Assembly (NCBI GenBank): GCA_938014945.1 | Contig: CALLQH010000142.1 | Span: forward strand, 1-9,047 | Direction: 5' to 3' | DNA from: an uncultured bacterium | GTDB lineage: Bacteria > Pseudomonadota > Alphaproteobacteria > SP197 | Length of the DNA: 9,047 nt | Shown: positions 1 through 5,742 of the stretch, in pieces | Numbering within the stretch: position 1 is the first letter of the stretch | Layout: every line of letters starts with the position of its first letter | Notes under the pieces: generated by a model | Seen by the model: the letters and a program-made list of their open reading frames with translations, nothing else | Told to the model about the DNA's origin: nothing | Database searches by the model: none | Program-made: the position numbers and the translations under genes

Positions 1-339
1 GATGCTCTGGTTGACCGAGGGGTGGAAGCGGATGCCGCCCTTGTAGGGGCCGATGGCGCTGTTGAACTGGACGCGCCAGCCGCGGTTGGTGCGGATGCGA
101 CCCTCGTCGTCGGTCCAGGGCACACGGAAGGAGATCACGCGCTCGGGCTCGGCCATGCGCTCCAGGATCTGCAGCTCGTGATAGATCGGCTTGTCGGCGA
201 TGTAGGGAAAGATCGTGCTGGCGACTTCCCAGACCGCCTGGACGAACTCCGGCTCGCCGGGATTGCGTTTCTCGACGCCCTGCATGTAGCGCTCGAAATA
301 CTCCTGCGTCTTGGCGTCGCTTGTGTGAACCTTCGACAT
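1..339 (-). CDS. gdhA: NADP-type glutamate dehydrogenase, N-terminal part (runs off left edge)
   Basis: This is the first 113 codons of a hexameric glutamate dehydrogenase, the cytosolic enzyme that reductively aminates 2-oxoglutarate to glutamate with NAD(P)H. The reading frame stays open to base 1, so the C-terminal Rossmann domain lies outside the window. Recognisable family blocks are ERVISFRVPWTDDEGR (about residues 66-81), RTNRGWRVQFNSAIGPYKGG (83-102) and IRFHPSVNQSI to the edge. In characterised GDHs the YKGG block carries a substrate-binding lysine, here Lys100. The start at 339 is supported by a purine-rich ribosome binding site (GGGGGAAG, 346-353) six bases upstream and by a normal family N-terminus (MSKVHTSDAKTQEYFERY). 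The NADP assignment rests on overall resemblance to the bacterial GdhA group and cannot be proved without the cofactor domain. The gene is divergent from hss across 296 bp, and its leader contains a strong predicted hairpin. Confidence 0.93.
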   Translation of the reverse strand, partial: MSKVHTSDAKTQEYFERYMQGVEKRNPGEPEFVQAVWEVASTIFPYIADKPIYHELQILERMAEPERVISFRVPWTDDEGRIRTNRGWRVQFNSAIGPYKGGIRFHPSVNQSI

Positions 340-358
340 GATGGACTTCCCCCGATTG

Positions 359-403
359 TTGCGGCGACGGCGCGCGCCCTCGGGCCGCGCAGCCTCGCCG
401 CAA
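359..403 (-). promoter_or_regulatory. Long GC-rich stem-loop in the gdhA leader
   Basis: The arms TTGCGGCGA (359-367) and TCGCCGCAA (395-403) are perfect reverse complements. The 27 bases between them pair further: GGC (369-371) with GCC (392-394), then GCGCG (372-376) with CGCGC (386-390), then CC with GG around a CTCG tetraloop. Only single-base bulges interrupt a stem of about 19 base pairs. On the gdhA strand the hairpin ends six bases before the GGGGGAAG ribosome binding site and about 20 bases before the ATG. No U-tract follows on either strand, so a classical intrinsic terminator is unlikely. The structure is seen in the sequence; a role in translational or transcriptional control of gdhA is inference. 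Confidence 0.45.
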
Positions 404-491
404 ATGATGAAAAATGAACCTTGGCCGTCACCGGCCCCGTGCCCCTCCTCGCTCGCGGCGCCATGAAGGGCTGCCGCAAACTCATCCAGAG

Positions 492-520
492 CATAGGCCT
501 GTGTCCGCCCCGCGCCTATG
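492..520. promoter_or_regulatory. Candidate operator: 7-bp inverted repeat, CATAGGC-N15-GCCTATG
   Basis: CATAGGC (492-498) and GCCTATG (514-520) are perfect inverted copies separated by 15 bp. The half-site centres are 22 bp apart, about two helical turns, as expected for a dimeric regulator contacting one face of the DNA. The site lies about 115 bp upstream of the hss start and about 150 bp upstream of the gdhA start, so it could serve either gene. No regulator is encoded in the window, and a single dyad in GC-rich DNA could arise by chance. Confidence 0.3.
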
Positions 521-635
521 TTCTTCATCACCCAAAGGACAACATTCGGCCCGCGCGGAGGTCTCCACGGGGTGACACGGCCCGCTGCCATGGGTTAAGG
601 CACTGGTTGCCGCATCACAGGCAGCGGAAGAATCC

Positions 636-2057
636 ATGCTGACAGACACTTCGTTCACCGGCCGCGTGGTCGTGCTGGGCTACGGCACCGTCGCACAATG
701 CGCTCTGCCCATGCTGATGCAGACCGCCGGACTGCCCGCAGACCGCTATCTGGTCGTCGACATGCTCGACAGACGCGATGCGCTGGCGCCCTTGATCGCG
801 CAGGGATTGCGCTTCGCCCAGCACAAGATCGCCCGCGACAGCGTCGATGCGGTCCTGGGCGCCTGTCTGGAGCCGGGCGATCTGGCGCTGAATCTGACCG
901 TGGGCGTCGATTCGATTCCGGTCATGGACTGGTGCCATGCCCATGGCGTTCTCTACGTCGACACCGCCCTGGAGGTCTGGGAGGACCTGATCGGCAACGC
1001 CAGCGTGCCGATGGCCGACCGCACCGAATACATGAACCACGAGCGCGCCCGCGCGAAGGTGCGCGAGACCTTCCGCCCGGACGGGCCGACCGCGATCATC
1101 ACCCACGGCGCCAACCCCGGCATGGTCAACCACTTCGCCAAGGCGGCGATGATCGACCTTGCCCGTCATCTGGGCCGCGACCCCGGCAAGCCGGAGGGCA
1201 GCGAAGCCTGGGCCCGCCTGGCGCGCGACCTCGGCATCAAGGTCATCCACATCAGCGAGCGCGACACCCAGGTGATCGACCGGCCCAAGGAGGTCGACGA
1301 GTTCGTCAATACCTGGAGCATCGAGGGTTTCGTCGAGGAGGCGATGATGCCTTCCGAACTGGGCTGGGGCAGCCACGAGGCGCAGATGCCCGAGCGCGGC
1401 CACGCCCACAACAACGGCCCGGCCAACTGCATCTTCATCGCCAAGCCGGCGGCCGAGGTGATGCTGCGCTCCTGGGTGCCCAAGGGCGGCCAGATCGCGG
1501 GCTTCGCCCTGCCCCACGCCGAGAGCATCACGATGAGCCGCTTCTTCACCCTGAAGGAGGAAGGCAAGCCGCTCTACCGGCCCACGGTCGCCTTCGTCTA
1601 CATGGCCTGCGATGCGGCCATGACCAGCCTGCACGAGATGATGATGCAGGGCTGGAAGATGCCCAAGCGCGAGCGGGTCGCGGCCGACGAGATCACCGGC
1701 GGCATCGACGAACTGGGCATCCTGCTGCTGGGAGAGAACACCGGCTGGTGGTACGGCAGCCAGCTCGACATCCACGAGGCGCGCCGCCTGGTGCCGGGTT
1801 CCAACGCGACGGCCATCCAGGTCGCAGCGGGCGTGGTTTCGGCCGCAGTGTGGGCCGCGCGCAACCCGAACCGCGGCTACAACGAGCCCGAGGACCTGCC
1901 GCACGAGGAGATCCTGGAGATCGCCCTGCCCTGGCTTGGCCCCATGGTTTCCACGCCGACCGACTGGACGCCGCTGAAGCAGCGCGCCGATCTTTTCGAG
2001 GAGGACTGGGTGGTCGAGGACGACCCCTGGCAGTTCGCCAACTTCCGCATCGGCTGA
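636..2057 (+). CDS. hss: Homospermidine synthase
   Basis: The predicted 473-residue product matches bacterial homospermidine synthase (EC 2.5.1.44), which makes sym-homospermidine from putrescine by NAD-dependent aminobutyl transfer in the cytosol. The N-terminus has the Rossmann nucleotide-binding motif VVVLGYGTVAQ (about 11-21). Family blocks follow: VDTALEVWED (about 108-117), THGANPGMVNHF (156-167), the QVIDRPKEVDEFVNTWS segment (about 212-228) and AGFALPHAE (about 288-296). With a constant two-residue offset, Asn160, Glu208, Trp227 and His294 line up with active-site residues I recall from the Blastochloris viridis enzyme (Asn162, Glu210, Trp229, His296), so the enzyme looks catalytically intact. 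Length is normal for the family. The ATG at 636 has a GGAAGA ribosome binding site five bases upstream. The gene is divergent from gdhA and convergent with the PfkB kinase gene, with only 9 bp between stop codons. Confidence 0.95.
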   Translation: MLTDTSFTGRVVVLGYGTVAQCALPMLMQTAGLPADRYLVVDMLDRRDALAPLIAQGLRFAQHKIARDSVDAVLGACLEPGDLALNLTVGVDSIPVMDWCHAHGVLYVDTALEVWEDLIGNASVPMADRTEYMNHERARAKVRETFRPDGPTAIITHGANPGMVNHFAKAAMIDLARHLGRDPGKPEGSEAWARLARDLGIKVIHISERDTQVIDRPKEVDEFVNTWSIEGFVEEAMMPSELGWGSHEAQMPERGHAHNNGPANCIFIAKPAAEVMLRSWVPKGGQIAGFALPHAESITMSRFFTLKEEGKPLYRPTVAFVYMACDAAMTSLHEMMMQGWKMPKRERVAADEITGGIDELGILLLGENTGWWYGSQLDIHEARRLVPGSNATAIQVAAGVVSAAVWAARNPNRGYNEPEDLPHEEILEIALPWLGPMVSTPTDWTPLKQRADLFEEDWVVEDDPWQFANFRIG

Positions 2058-2073
2058 GGCGTCGCCTCAAGCC
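2052..2073. terminator. Palindrome embracing both convergent stop codons; possible bidirectional terminator
   Basis: TGAGGCG (2055-2061) and CGCCTCA (2063-2069) are perfect inverted arms around one base. Adding GGC (2052-2054) with GCC (2071-2073), past a bulged A, gives about ten pairs in all. In RNA the closing pairs must open to leave a loop. The TGA of hss (2055-2057) and the TGA of the opposing kinase gene (2067-2069) are the mirror ends of the core palindrome. It has no T-tract on either side, so Rho-independent termination is only a possibility; RNA 3'-end stabilisation is an alternative. Confidence 0.4.
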
Positions 2074-2948
2074 ATCCGCATCGTCAGCCACTCGGCGGGA
2101 ACCTCGGCGGGCCAGGGAATCATGTCGGCCGGGAAAGCGCCCATGTGACGCACGGTGCGGGCGGCTTCTGTGGTACCGCGCGCCAGGGCATCGGCGATGC
2201 TGCCGCCCTTGGCATAGACGCTGAGGAAACCCGCGGCGAAGGTGTCGCCGGCGCCGGTGGTATCGACCACGTCCTCGACACGCTGGGGCGGACAGAAGAC
2301 ACGCTCCGCGCCGCCCAGGGCCATGCTGCCCTCTCCCCCCAGGGTCGCCACGATCAGGTGACCGGAGTCGCGGGCGATCGCCTCCAGGGCATCGAGCCGG
2401 GCGCCGTCGGCGGCATCGCAGCTGATGAAACCCAGGTCGAACATCGGCGTGAAACGGCGCGGATAGGCCAGGCGGTCGTCGGGCGGGCCGGGATTGCAGT
2501 AGTCCAGCACGCGCAGGCCCTTGCAGGGGGCGACCGCCGCGGCGACCGTCTCGAAGAAGTCGATGATCTCGGGAAAGACCGTGGTGATGACGACATCGCT
2601 GGCGGCGATCCGTGCGCCCTCCTCCGCCGTCAGGCGGTGGCGGGCAAGGGCACCGGCGTCGTAGCGCAGGAACAGGCGTTCGCCACCGGGATCACGGTCG
2701 ATGTACTGGATGGGCGTGATGTCGTCCTCGTAGGCGATCACCGCATCGAGACCGAAACCGGCGATGGATTCCTCGACGATCGTCGCCTCTCGGTCGTGGC
2801 CGAGCACGGTGAGGACGGCGATCTCGTCCTCGGGCGCAAAACAGAGCAGCGCATTGGCGGCGAAGTTGAGCGAGATGCCGCCGGGACGGTCGGCGCGAAT
2901 GTCGACATAACGGTCGACGCCGCAGTCGCCGACATGCAGCACCTTCAT
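2067..2948 (-). CDS. PfkB-family carbohydrate kinase, fructoselysine-6-kinase-like
   Basis: The 293-residue product is a ribokinase/PfkB-fold sugar kinase that transfers phosphate from ATP to a sugar hydroxyl. The C-terminal PfkB signature is clear: DTTGAGDTFAAGFL (229-242), with GAGD at 232-235 and Asp235 as the expected catalytic base. The N-terminal GDCGVDRY (7-14) followed by PGGISLNFA (22-30), and the tail EAARTVRHMGAF (261-272), resemble the FrlD (fructoselysine 6-kinase) branch more than ribokinase or fructokinase. The exact substrate is not readable from sequence. Its ATG overlaps the TGA of the upstream btpA-like gene (ATGA at 2945-2948), so the two are almost certainly translationally coupled; a modest ACGGAG lies about ten bases upstream. 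Coupling suggests that the kinase product and the BtpA-like protein belong to one pathway, which is inference. Confidence 0.85.
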   Translation of the reverse strand: MKVLHVGDCGVDRYVDIRADRPGGISLNFAANALLCFAPEDEIAVLTVLGHDREATIVEESIAGFGLDAVIAYEDDITPIQYIDRDPGGERLFLRYDAGALARHRLTAEEGARIAASDVVITTVFPEIIDFFETVAAAVAPCKGLRVLDYCNPGPPDDRLAYPRRFTPMFDLGFISCDAADGARLDALEAIARDSGHLIVATLGGEGSMALGGAERVFCPPQRVEDVVDTTGAGDTFAAGFLSVYAKGGSIADALARGTTEAARTVRHMGAFPADMIPWPAEVPAEWLTMRMA

Positions 2949-3742
2949 CGCTCGAAGCTCCGTGCGGCCGAGACCACCGCCGCGACCCGGTCGGCAGTGA
3001 TCATCGGGCCTTCCTTGAGGCTGGTGCCGACCACGGCGCCGTCGCAGGCCCCGAGCAGTTCATGGGCGTTGGCGGCATCAAGGCCGCTGCCGATCAGCAC
3101 CGGCCGGCCGGCCGCACCGGCGCTGGCATCCTGCAGGTCGGCCAGACGCGCAGGATCGCCCGTGGCGTTGCCGCTGACGATCACCGCATCGGCCCCGGCG
3201 TCGAAGGCGATGCGCGCCGACTCCGACAGGCTGCGTTCGACCGTCAGACGGGCGTACTTCACCTGGATGTCGGCCATGACCATGATGTCCTCGGCGCCAA
3301 GACGCTTGCGGTAGGCGAGCAGGCCCGGCGCATCGATCTTCATCGCCCCGCCGTATTCGGGCCGCTCCATCGGATCGGTGAAATAGTCGGTGCGGATGAA
3401 GGAGGCGCCCGCGGCCTGGGCGACCGCGAGCGAGGCTTCGGGATCGTTGATGAGAATCTCGATGCCGACGACGCAACGGCGCGCAGCGGCCGCGACTTCG
3501 GCGGTGATGCGTGTCATGCAGGCGATGGTCTCGCGCGCGGCCAGCAGCATGTGGGGCCGGTCGTATTCGTTCTCCACCAGCACACCGTCTGCGCCGCCCG
3601 CCTCCAGCGCCTCCAGATCGGCAAGCGCCTTGTCGATGCAGGCGGTGATGCCCGGCGAGTCCGGATACCCCGGCAAGGCAGGCAGATGGATGACGCCGAT
3701 GATCGCCCGCGCCGATGGAAAATGGTCACGATAGGAACGCAC
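2945..3742 (-). CDS. BtpA/SgcQ family TIM-barrel protein
   Basis: The 265-residue product belongs to the BtpA family (photosystem I biogenesis protein BtpA of cyanobacteria; SgcQ of Escherichia coli), predicted TIM barrels of uncertain catalytic function. Family blocks are GVIHLPALPG (16-25), GADGVLVENEYDRP (50-63), GIEILINDPEAS (93-104), FIRTDYF (115-121), VMADIQVKYA (155-164), VIVSGNATG (188-196) and LIGSGLDAAN (216-225), followed by VVGTSLK. I chose the GTG at 3742 because AGAGGGGGAAAC lies directly upstream and family proteins begin close to this point; an in-frame ATG at 3859 would add 39 low-complexity residues that match nothing in the family and would run into the gene on the opposite strand. 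No photosynthesis genes are in the window, so the cyanobacterial role need not apply. Pairing with a coupled sugar kinase favours a metabolic role, as for SgcQ in a sugar PTS locus. Confidence 0.87.
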   Translation of the reverse strand: MRSYRDHFPSARAIIGVIHLPALPGYPDSPGITACIDKALADLEALEAGGADGVLVENEYDRPHMLLAARETIACMTRITAEVAAAARRCVVGIEILINDPEASLAVAQAAGASFIRTDYFTDPMERPEYGGAMKIDAPGLLAYRKRLGAEDIMVMADIQVKYARLTVERSLSESARIAFDAGADAVIVSGNATGDPARLADLQDASAGAAGRPVLIGSGLDAANAHELLGACDGAVVGTSLKEGPMITADRVAAVVSAARSFER

Positions 3743-3745
3743 GTT

Positions 3746-3754
3746 TCCCCCTCT
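3746..3754 (-). promoter_or_regulatory. Ribosome binding site that fixes the GTG start of the btpA-like gene
   Basis: Read on the minus strand, AGAGGGGGA sits just upstream of the GTG at 3742. It is the only strong Shine-Dalgarno-like sequence near any in-frame start of this gene and marks GTG rather than the ATG at 3859 as the start. Confidence 0.65.
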
Positions 3755-3798
3755 TTGTATCGTCGGCGCAGTGGCGCATGAGGCCAGCGAATTGTCCA

Positions 3799-3817
3799 GT
3801 GCGGGAGGTGCCCGCAC
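3799..3817. promoter_or_regulatory. Perfect 7-bp stem-loop in the btpA/kinase divergent spacer
   Basis: GTGCGGG (3799-3805) and CCCGCAC (3811-3817) pair perfectly around the five-base loop AGGTG. The element sits in the 100-bp gap between the btpA-like GTG (3742) and the APH-kinase ATG (3843). The only Shine-Dalgarno-like sequence upstream of the kinase (GGGAGGTG, 3803-3810) lies in this stem-loop, too far from the ATG to serve it well. It could be an operator or an RNA leader element; no T-tract follows. Confidence 0.3.
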
Positions 3818-3842
3818 GGCTGCGCCATGGCAGACTGGCGTC

Positions 3843-4829
3843 ATGGACGCAGAAAGCACAGCAGCCCGACAGCGTGAAGCCGAGCGGCGCGCCGCCCTGG
3901 CGCTCGACCGTTTTCATCTCTCGCGCGAGGCGGTGGCGGAGACCTTCCGCCTGGGCGAGAACGAAGTCTTCCGCGTGGTCGATCCCCAGCAAGGGAGCTT
4001 CGCGCTGCGCATCCACAAGCCGGGCTATCAGGACGCCACCACCGTCGCCTCTGAACTCGCCTGGCTGGCGGCGCTGGGCGAGGAAGGCGTACCGGTCAAC
4101 GTGCCCGTTCCGGGGCGCGACGGCGCCCTGCTGCAGCGCGCGGGCGACGATGAGGAAGCCCCGCTCGCCGTGCTGTTCGGCTGGATCGACGAGGCTCCGC
4201 CCGGCGAGCAGGAAGACGCCGACCGCTTCGCCGCCCTGGGCGAGGTGCTGGGGCGCATCCATCGCCACGGCCGCACCTGGCAGCCGCCCGAGGGCTTCCG
4301 TCGCCAGCGCTGGGACCACGACGGGCTTGTCGGCGAGCGGCACATCCATGGCCCCTACCGCGCGGCGGCAGGCATCTCGGCCGATCAGCTGGCGCTGTTC
4401 GACACCACTGTTGCCGCCATCCGGGAACGCATCGCGCACCTGCGCGAAGAGGCGCGCGGCGGCTGGGGGCTGATCCACGGCGACTACGGCTTCTCCAACG
4501 CGATTGTCAGCGCAACCGGTCCGGTCATCATCGACTTCGACGACTGCGGCTGGGGCTGGCCGCTCTACGACATCGCCGTTGCCTACTGGCGGCGCGCGGA
4601 CGAACCCGGCGCATCACGCCTGCGCGACAGCCTGCTGAAGGGCTATGAGCGCGTGCTGCCCTTCCCCGGCGAGCAGTACGCCTGCCTGGAAGACATCGTC
4701 ATGGCCCAGCGCCTGGGCAATCTCGGCTGGTTCGGCAAACACGCCGACTCCCCGCTTGCGGAGGTCCTGCCGCAGCGTATCGAGGAGGCCGAAGCGGCCT
4801 GCCGCAGGTATCTGGCCCGGCTGGGCTGA
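3843..4829 (+). CDS. APH-fold phosphotransferase (aminoglycoside-phosphotransferase superfamily), substrate unknown
   Basis: The predicted 328-residue protein has the aminoglycoside phosphotransferase/choline kinase-like fold, which phosphorylates small hydroxyl compounds or, in the SrkA group, protein side chains. Diagnostic motifs are the catalytic loop HGDYGFSN (212-219, catalytic Asp214, Asn219) and the metal-binding IDFDDCGWGWPLYD (from 230, with Asp231 as the expected metal-binding residue). The N-lobe segment VFRVVDPQQGSFALRIHKPG includes a likely ATP-site lysine in LRIHKP. It resembles SrkA-like and homoserine-kinase-type proteins, not a known resistance enzyme. The start is uncertain: ATG 3843 gives a normal-length protein but has no good ribosome binding site, and GTG 3771 would add 24 unremarkable residues across the stem-loop. 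The gene faces the cysD-like gene with 19 bp between stops and no visible terminator. Nothing in the neighbourhood identifies the substrate. Confidence 0.8.
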   Translation: MDAESTAARQREAERRAALALDRFHLSREAVAETFRLGENEVFRVVDPQQGSFALRIHKPGYQDATTVASELAWLAALGEEGVPVNVPVPGRDGALLQRAGDDEEAPLAVLFGWIDEAPPGEQEDADRFAALGEVLGRIHRHGRTWQPPEGFRRQRWDHDGLVGERHIHGPYRAAAGISADQLALFDTTVAAIRERIAHLREEARGGWGLIHGDYGFSNAIVSATGPVIIDFDDCGWGWPLYDIAVAYWRRADEPGASRLRDSLLKGYERVLPFPGEQYACLEDIVMAQRLGNLGWFGKHADSPLAEVLPQRIEEAEAACRRYLARLG

Positions 4830-4848
4830 CAGGCACAGGAGCAACGCC

Positions 4849-5742
4849 TCAGAAGTAACCGTCACGCTTCTGGCGTTCCAGCGAGCCGCCGTCGCCCAGG
4901 CGGCCCTCACGCTCGGAATGGCCGGCGCGGAAGGTCTCCAGCGCGACCGCCTCCACGGTGTCGGCCTGCGAGGGGCTGGCTGCCGTCACCGGCCAGCAAC
5001 CCAGGGTGCGGAAGCGGACCTTCAGGGTCTCGACCTGATCGTCCGGACGCCACTGCATCCGGTCCGGGTCATCGACCATGATGTAGAGCCTGCCGCGGCG
5101 CACGACTGGCCGTTCCCGTGCGAAATAGAGCGGGGCGAGCGGGATGCCCCGCATCAGGATGTAGGACCACAGATCGGCCTCGGTCCAGTTGGACAGCGGA
5201 AAGGCGCGGATCGACTGCCCCGCCGCCAGACGCCAGTTGTAGCAGCGCCAGAGTTCCGGGCGCTGGTTGCGCGGGTCCCAGCCATGGTTGGCATTGCGCA
5301 CGGAGGCGATGCGCTCCTTGGCCCGCGTCGCTTCCTCGTCGCGCCGGGCGCCGCCGAAGATGACGTCGTAGCCGCCATCGGTGAGCGCCTGCTTGAGCGC
5401 CTGGGTGCGCATCATGGTGGTGTAGAGGTCGTCGTGTTCGAACGGATTGATGCCGCGCGCCCTGCCCTCCTCGTTGGCGCGGACCAGCAGGTCGAAGCCA
5501 TGGTCGGCGGCAAAGCCGTCGCGGAAGGCCAGAACGTCGGCGAACTCCCAGGTCGAATCGACATGAAGCAGCGGGATCGGCGGCCGGGCCGGAAAGAAGG
5601 CGCGTTTGACCAGATGGGCAAGCACCGTCGAGTCCTTGCCGCCGGAAAACAGCACGACCGGCCTGCTTGCCTGCGCGAAGCCATCGCGGATGATGTGGAT
5701 GGCCTCGCTCTCGAGCGCCGAAAGATGGGGCGGCAGCTTCAT
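4849..5742 (-). CDS. CysD-like sulfate adenylyltransferase small subunit, divergent and linked to dabA
   Basis: The 297-residue product belongs to the CysD family, the PP-loop subunit of ATP sulfurylase that forms APS from ATP and sulfate with the GTPase CysN. Motifs present are SGGKDS (33-38), LLHVDSTWEF (58-67), GINPF (97-101), FGGARRDEE (129-137), WDPRNQRPELW (155-165), FPLSNWTEADLW (181-192), RFRTLGCWP (243-251) and a C-terminal KRDGYF. Compared from memory with E. coli CysD, the GSAKHTD segment after GINPF is replaced by DDLYTTM with one residue missing, EEKSRAKER reads EEATRAKER, and the tail before the last GYF is about three residues shorter. The ATG overlaps the dabA TGA (ATGA, 5739-5742), so translation is coupled; I see no separate strong ribosome binding site. 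No cysN follows, because a convergent kinase gene ends 19 bp away. It may work with a CysN encoded elsewhere or have a specialised DAB-linked role. Confidence 0.85.
   Translation of the reverse strand: MKLPPHLSALESEAIHIIRDGFAQASRPVVLFSGGKDSTVLAHLVKRAFFPARPPIPLLHVDSTWEFADVLAFRDGFAADHGFDLLVRANEEGRARGINPFEHDDLYTTMMRTQALKQALTDGGYDVIFGGARRDEEATRAKERIASVRNANHGWDPRNQRPELWRCYNWRLAAGQSIRAFPLSNWTEADLWSYILMRGIPLAPLYFARERPVVRRGRLYIMVDDPDRMQWRPDDQVETLKVRFRTLGCWPVTAASPSQADTVEAVALETFRAGHSEREGRLGDGGSLERQKRDGYF

Larger units (their letters stand above)
340..635. other. Divergent gdhA/hss intergenic region
   Basis: This 296-bp gap must hold the promoters of both gdhA (leftward) and hss (rightward). I see no convincing sigma-70 -35/-10 pair on either strand and no small gene with a good ribosome binding site. 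It holds the gdhA leader hairpin, a CATAGGC/GCCTATG dyad, a short hairpin GGCCG-TCAC-CGGCC at 423-436, and the palindrome CCGCGCGG at 551-558. Open frames crossing this region lack ribosome binding sites and protein-like composition. Confidence 0.6.

Noticed and set aside
22..417. 131-codon plus-strand frame over the gdhA start and leader
   Set aside because: It is antisense to clear glutamate dehydrogenase sequence and has no ribosome binding site.
615..1904. Long open frame (429 codons) antisense to homospermidine synthase
   Set aside because: The opposite strand encodes an intact, recognisable hss. The antisense product is rich in Ala, Gly, Arg, His and Asp with no domain, and such frames are expected in GC-rich DNA.
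698..2224. 508-codon plus-strand frame overlapping hss in another frame
   Set aside because: Its product is an arginine- and proline-rich low-complexity string, starts inside hss without a ribosome binding site, and runs into the convergent kinase gene; it is a frame shadow.
2145..3314. 389-codon plus-strand frame across the pfkB and btpA-like genes
   Set aside because: It lies opposite two well-supported, translationally coupled genes, has no domain or ribosome binding site, and has shadow-like composition.
3740..3859. Upstream ATG extension of the btpA-like gene to 3859
   Set aside because: The extra 39 residues are low-complexity, match no part of the family, lack a ribosome binding site and overlap the divergent kinase gene; the GTG at 3742 has a strong site.
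3843..4829. Aminoglycoside resistance gene
   Set aside because: It shares the fold and catalytic motifs of the superfamily, but the sequence does not resemble a known resistance enzyme and there is no mobile or resistance context.
4830..4848. Terminator between the convergent kinase and cysD-like genes
   Set aside because: The 19-bp gap contains no inverted repeat or T-tract that I can see.
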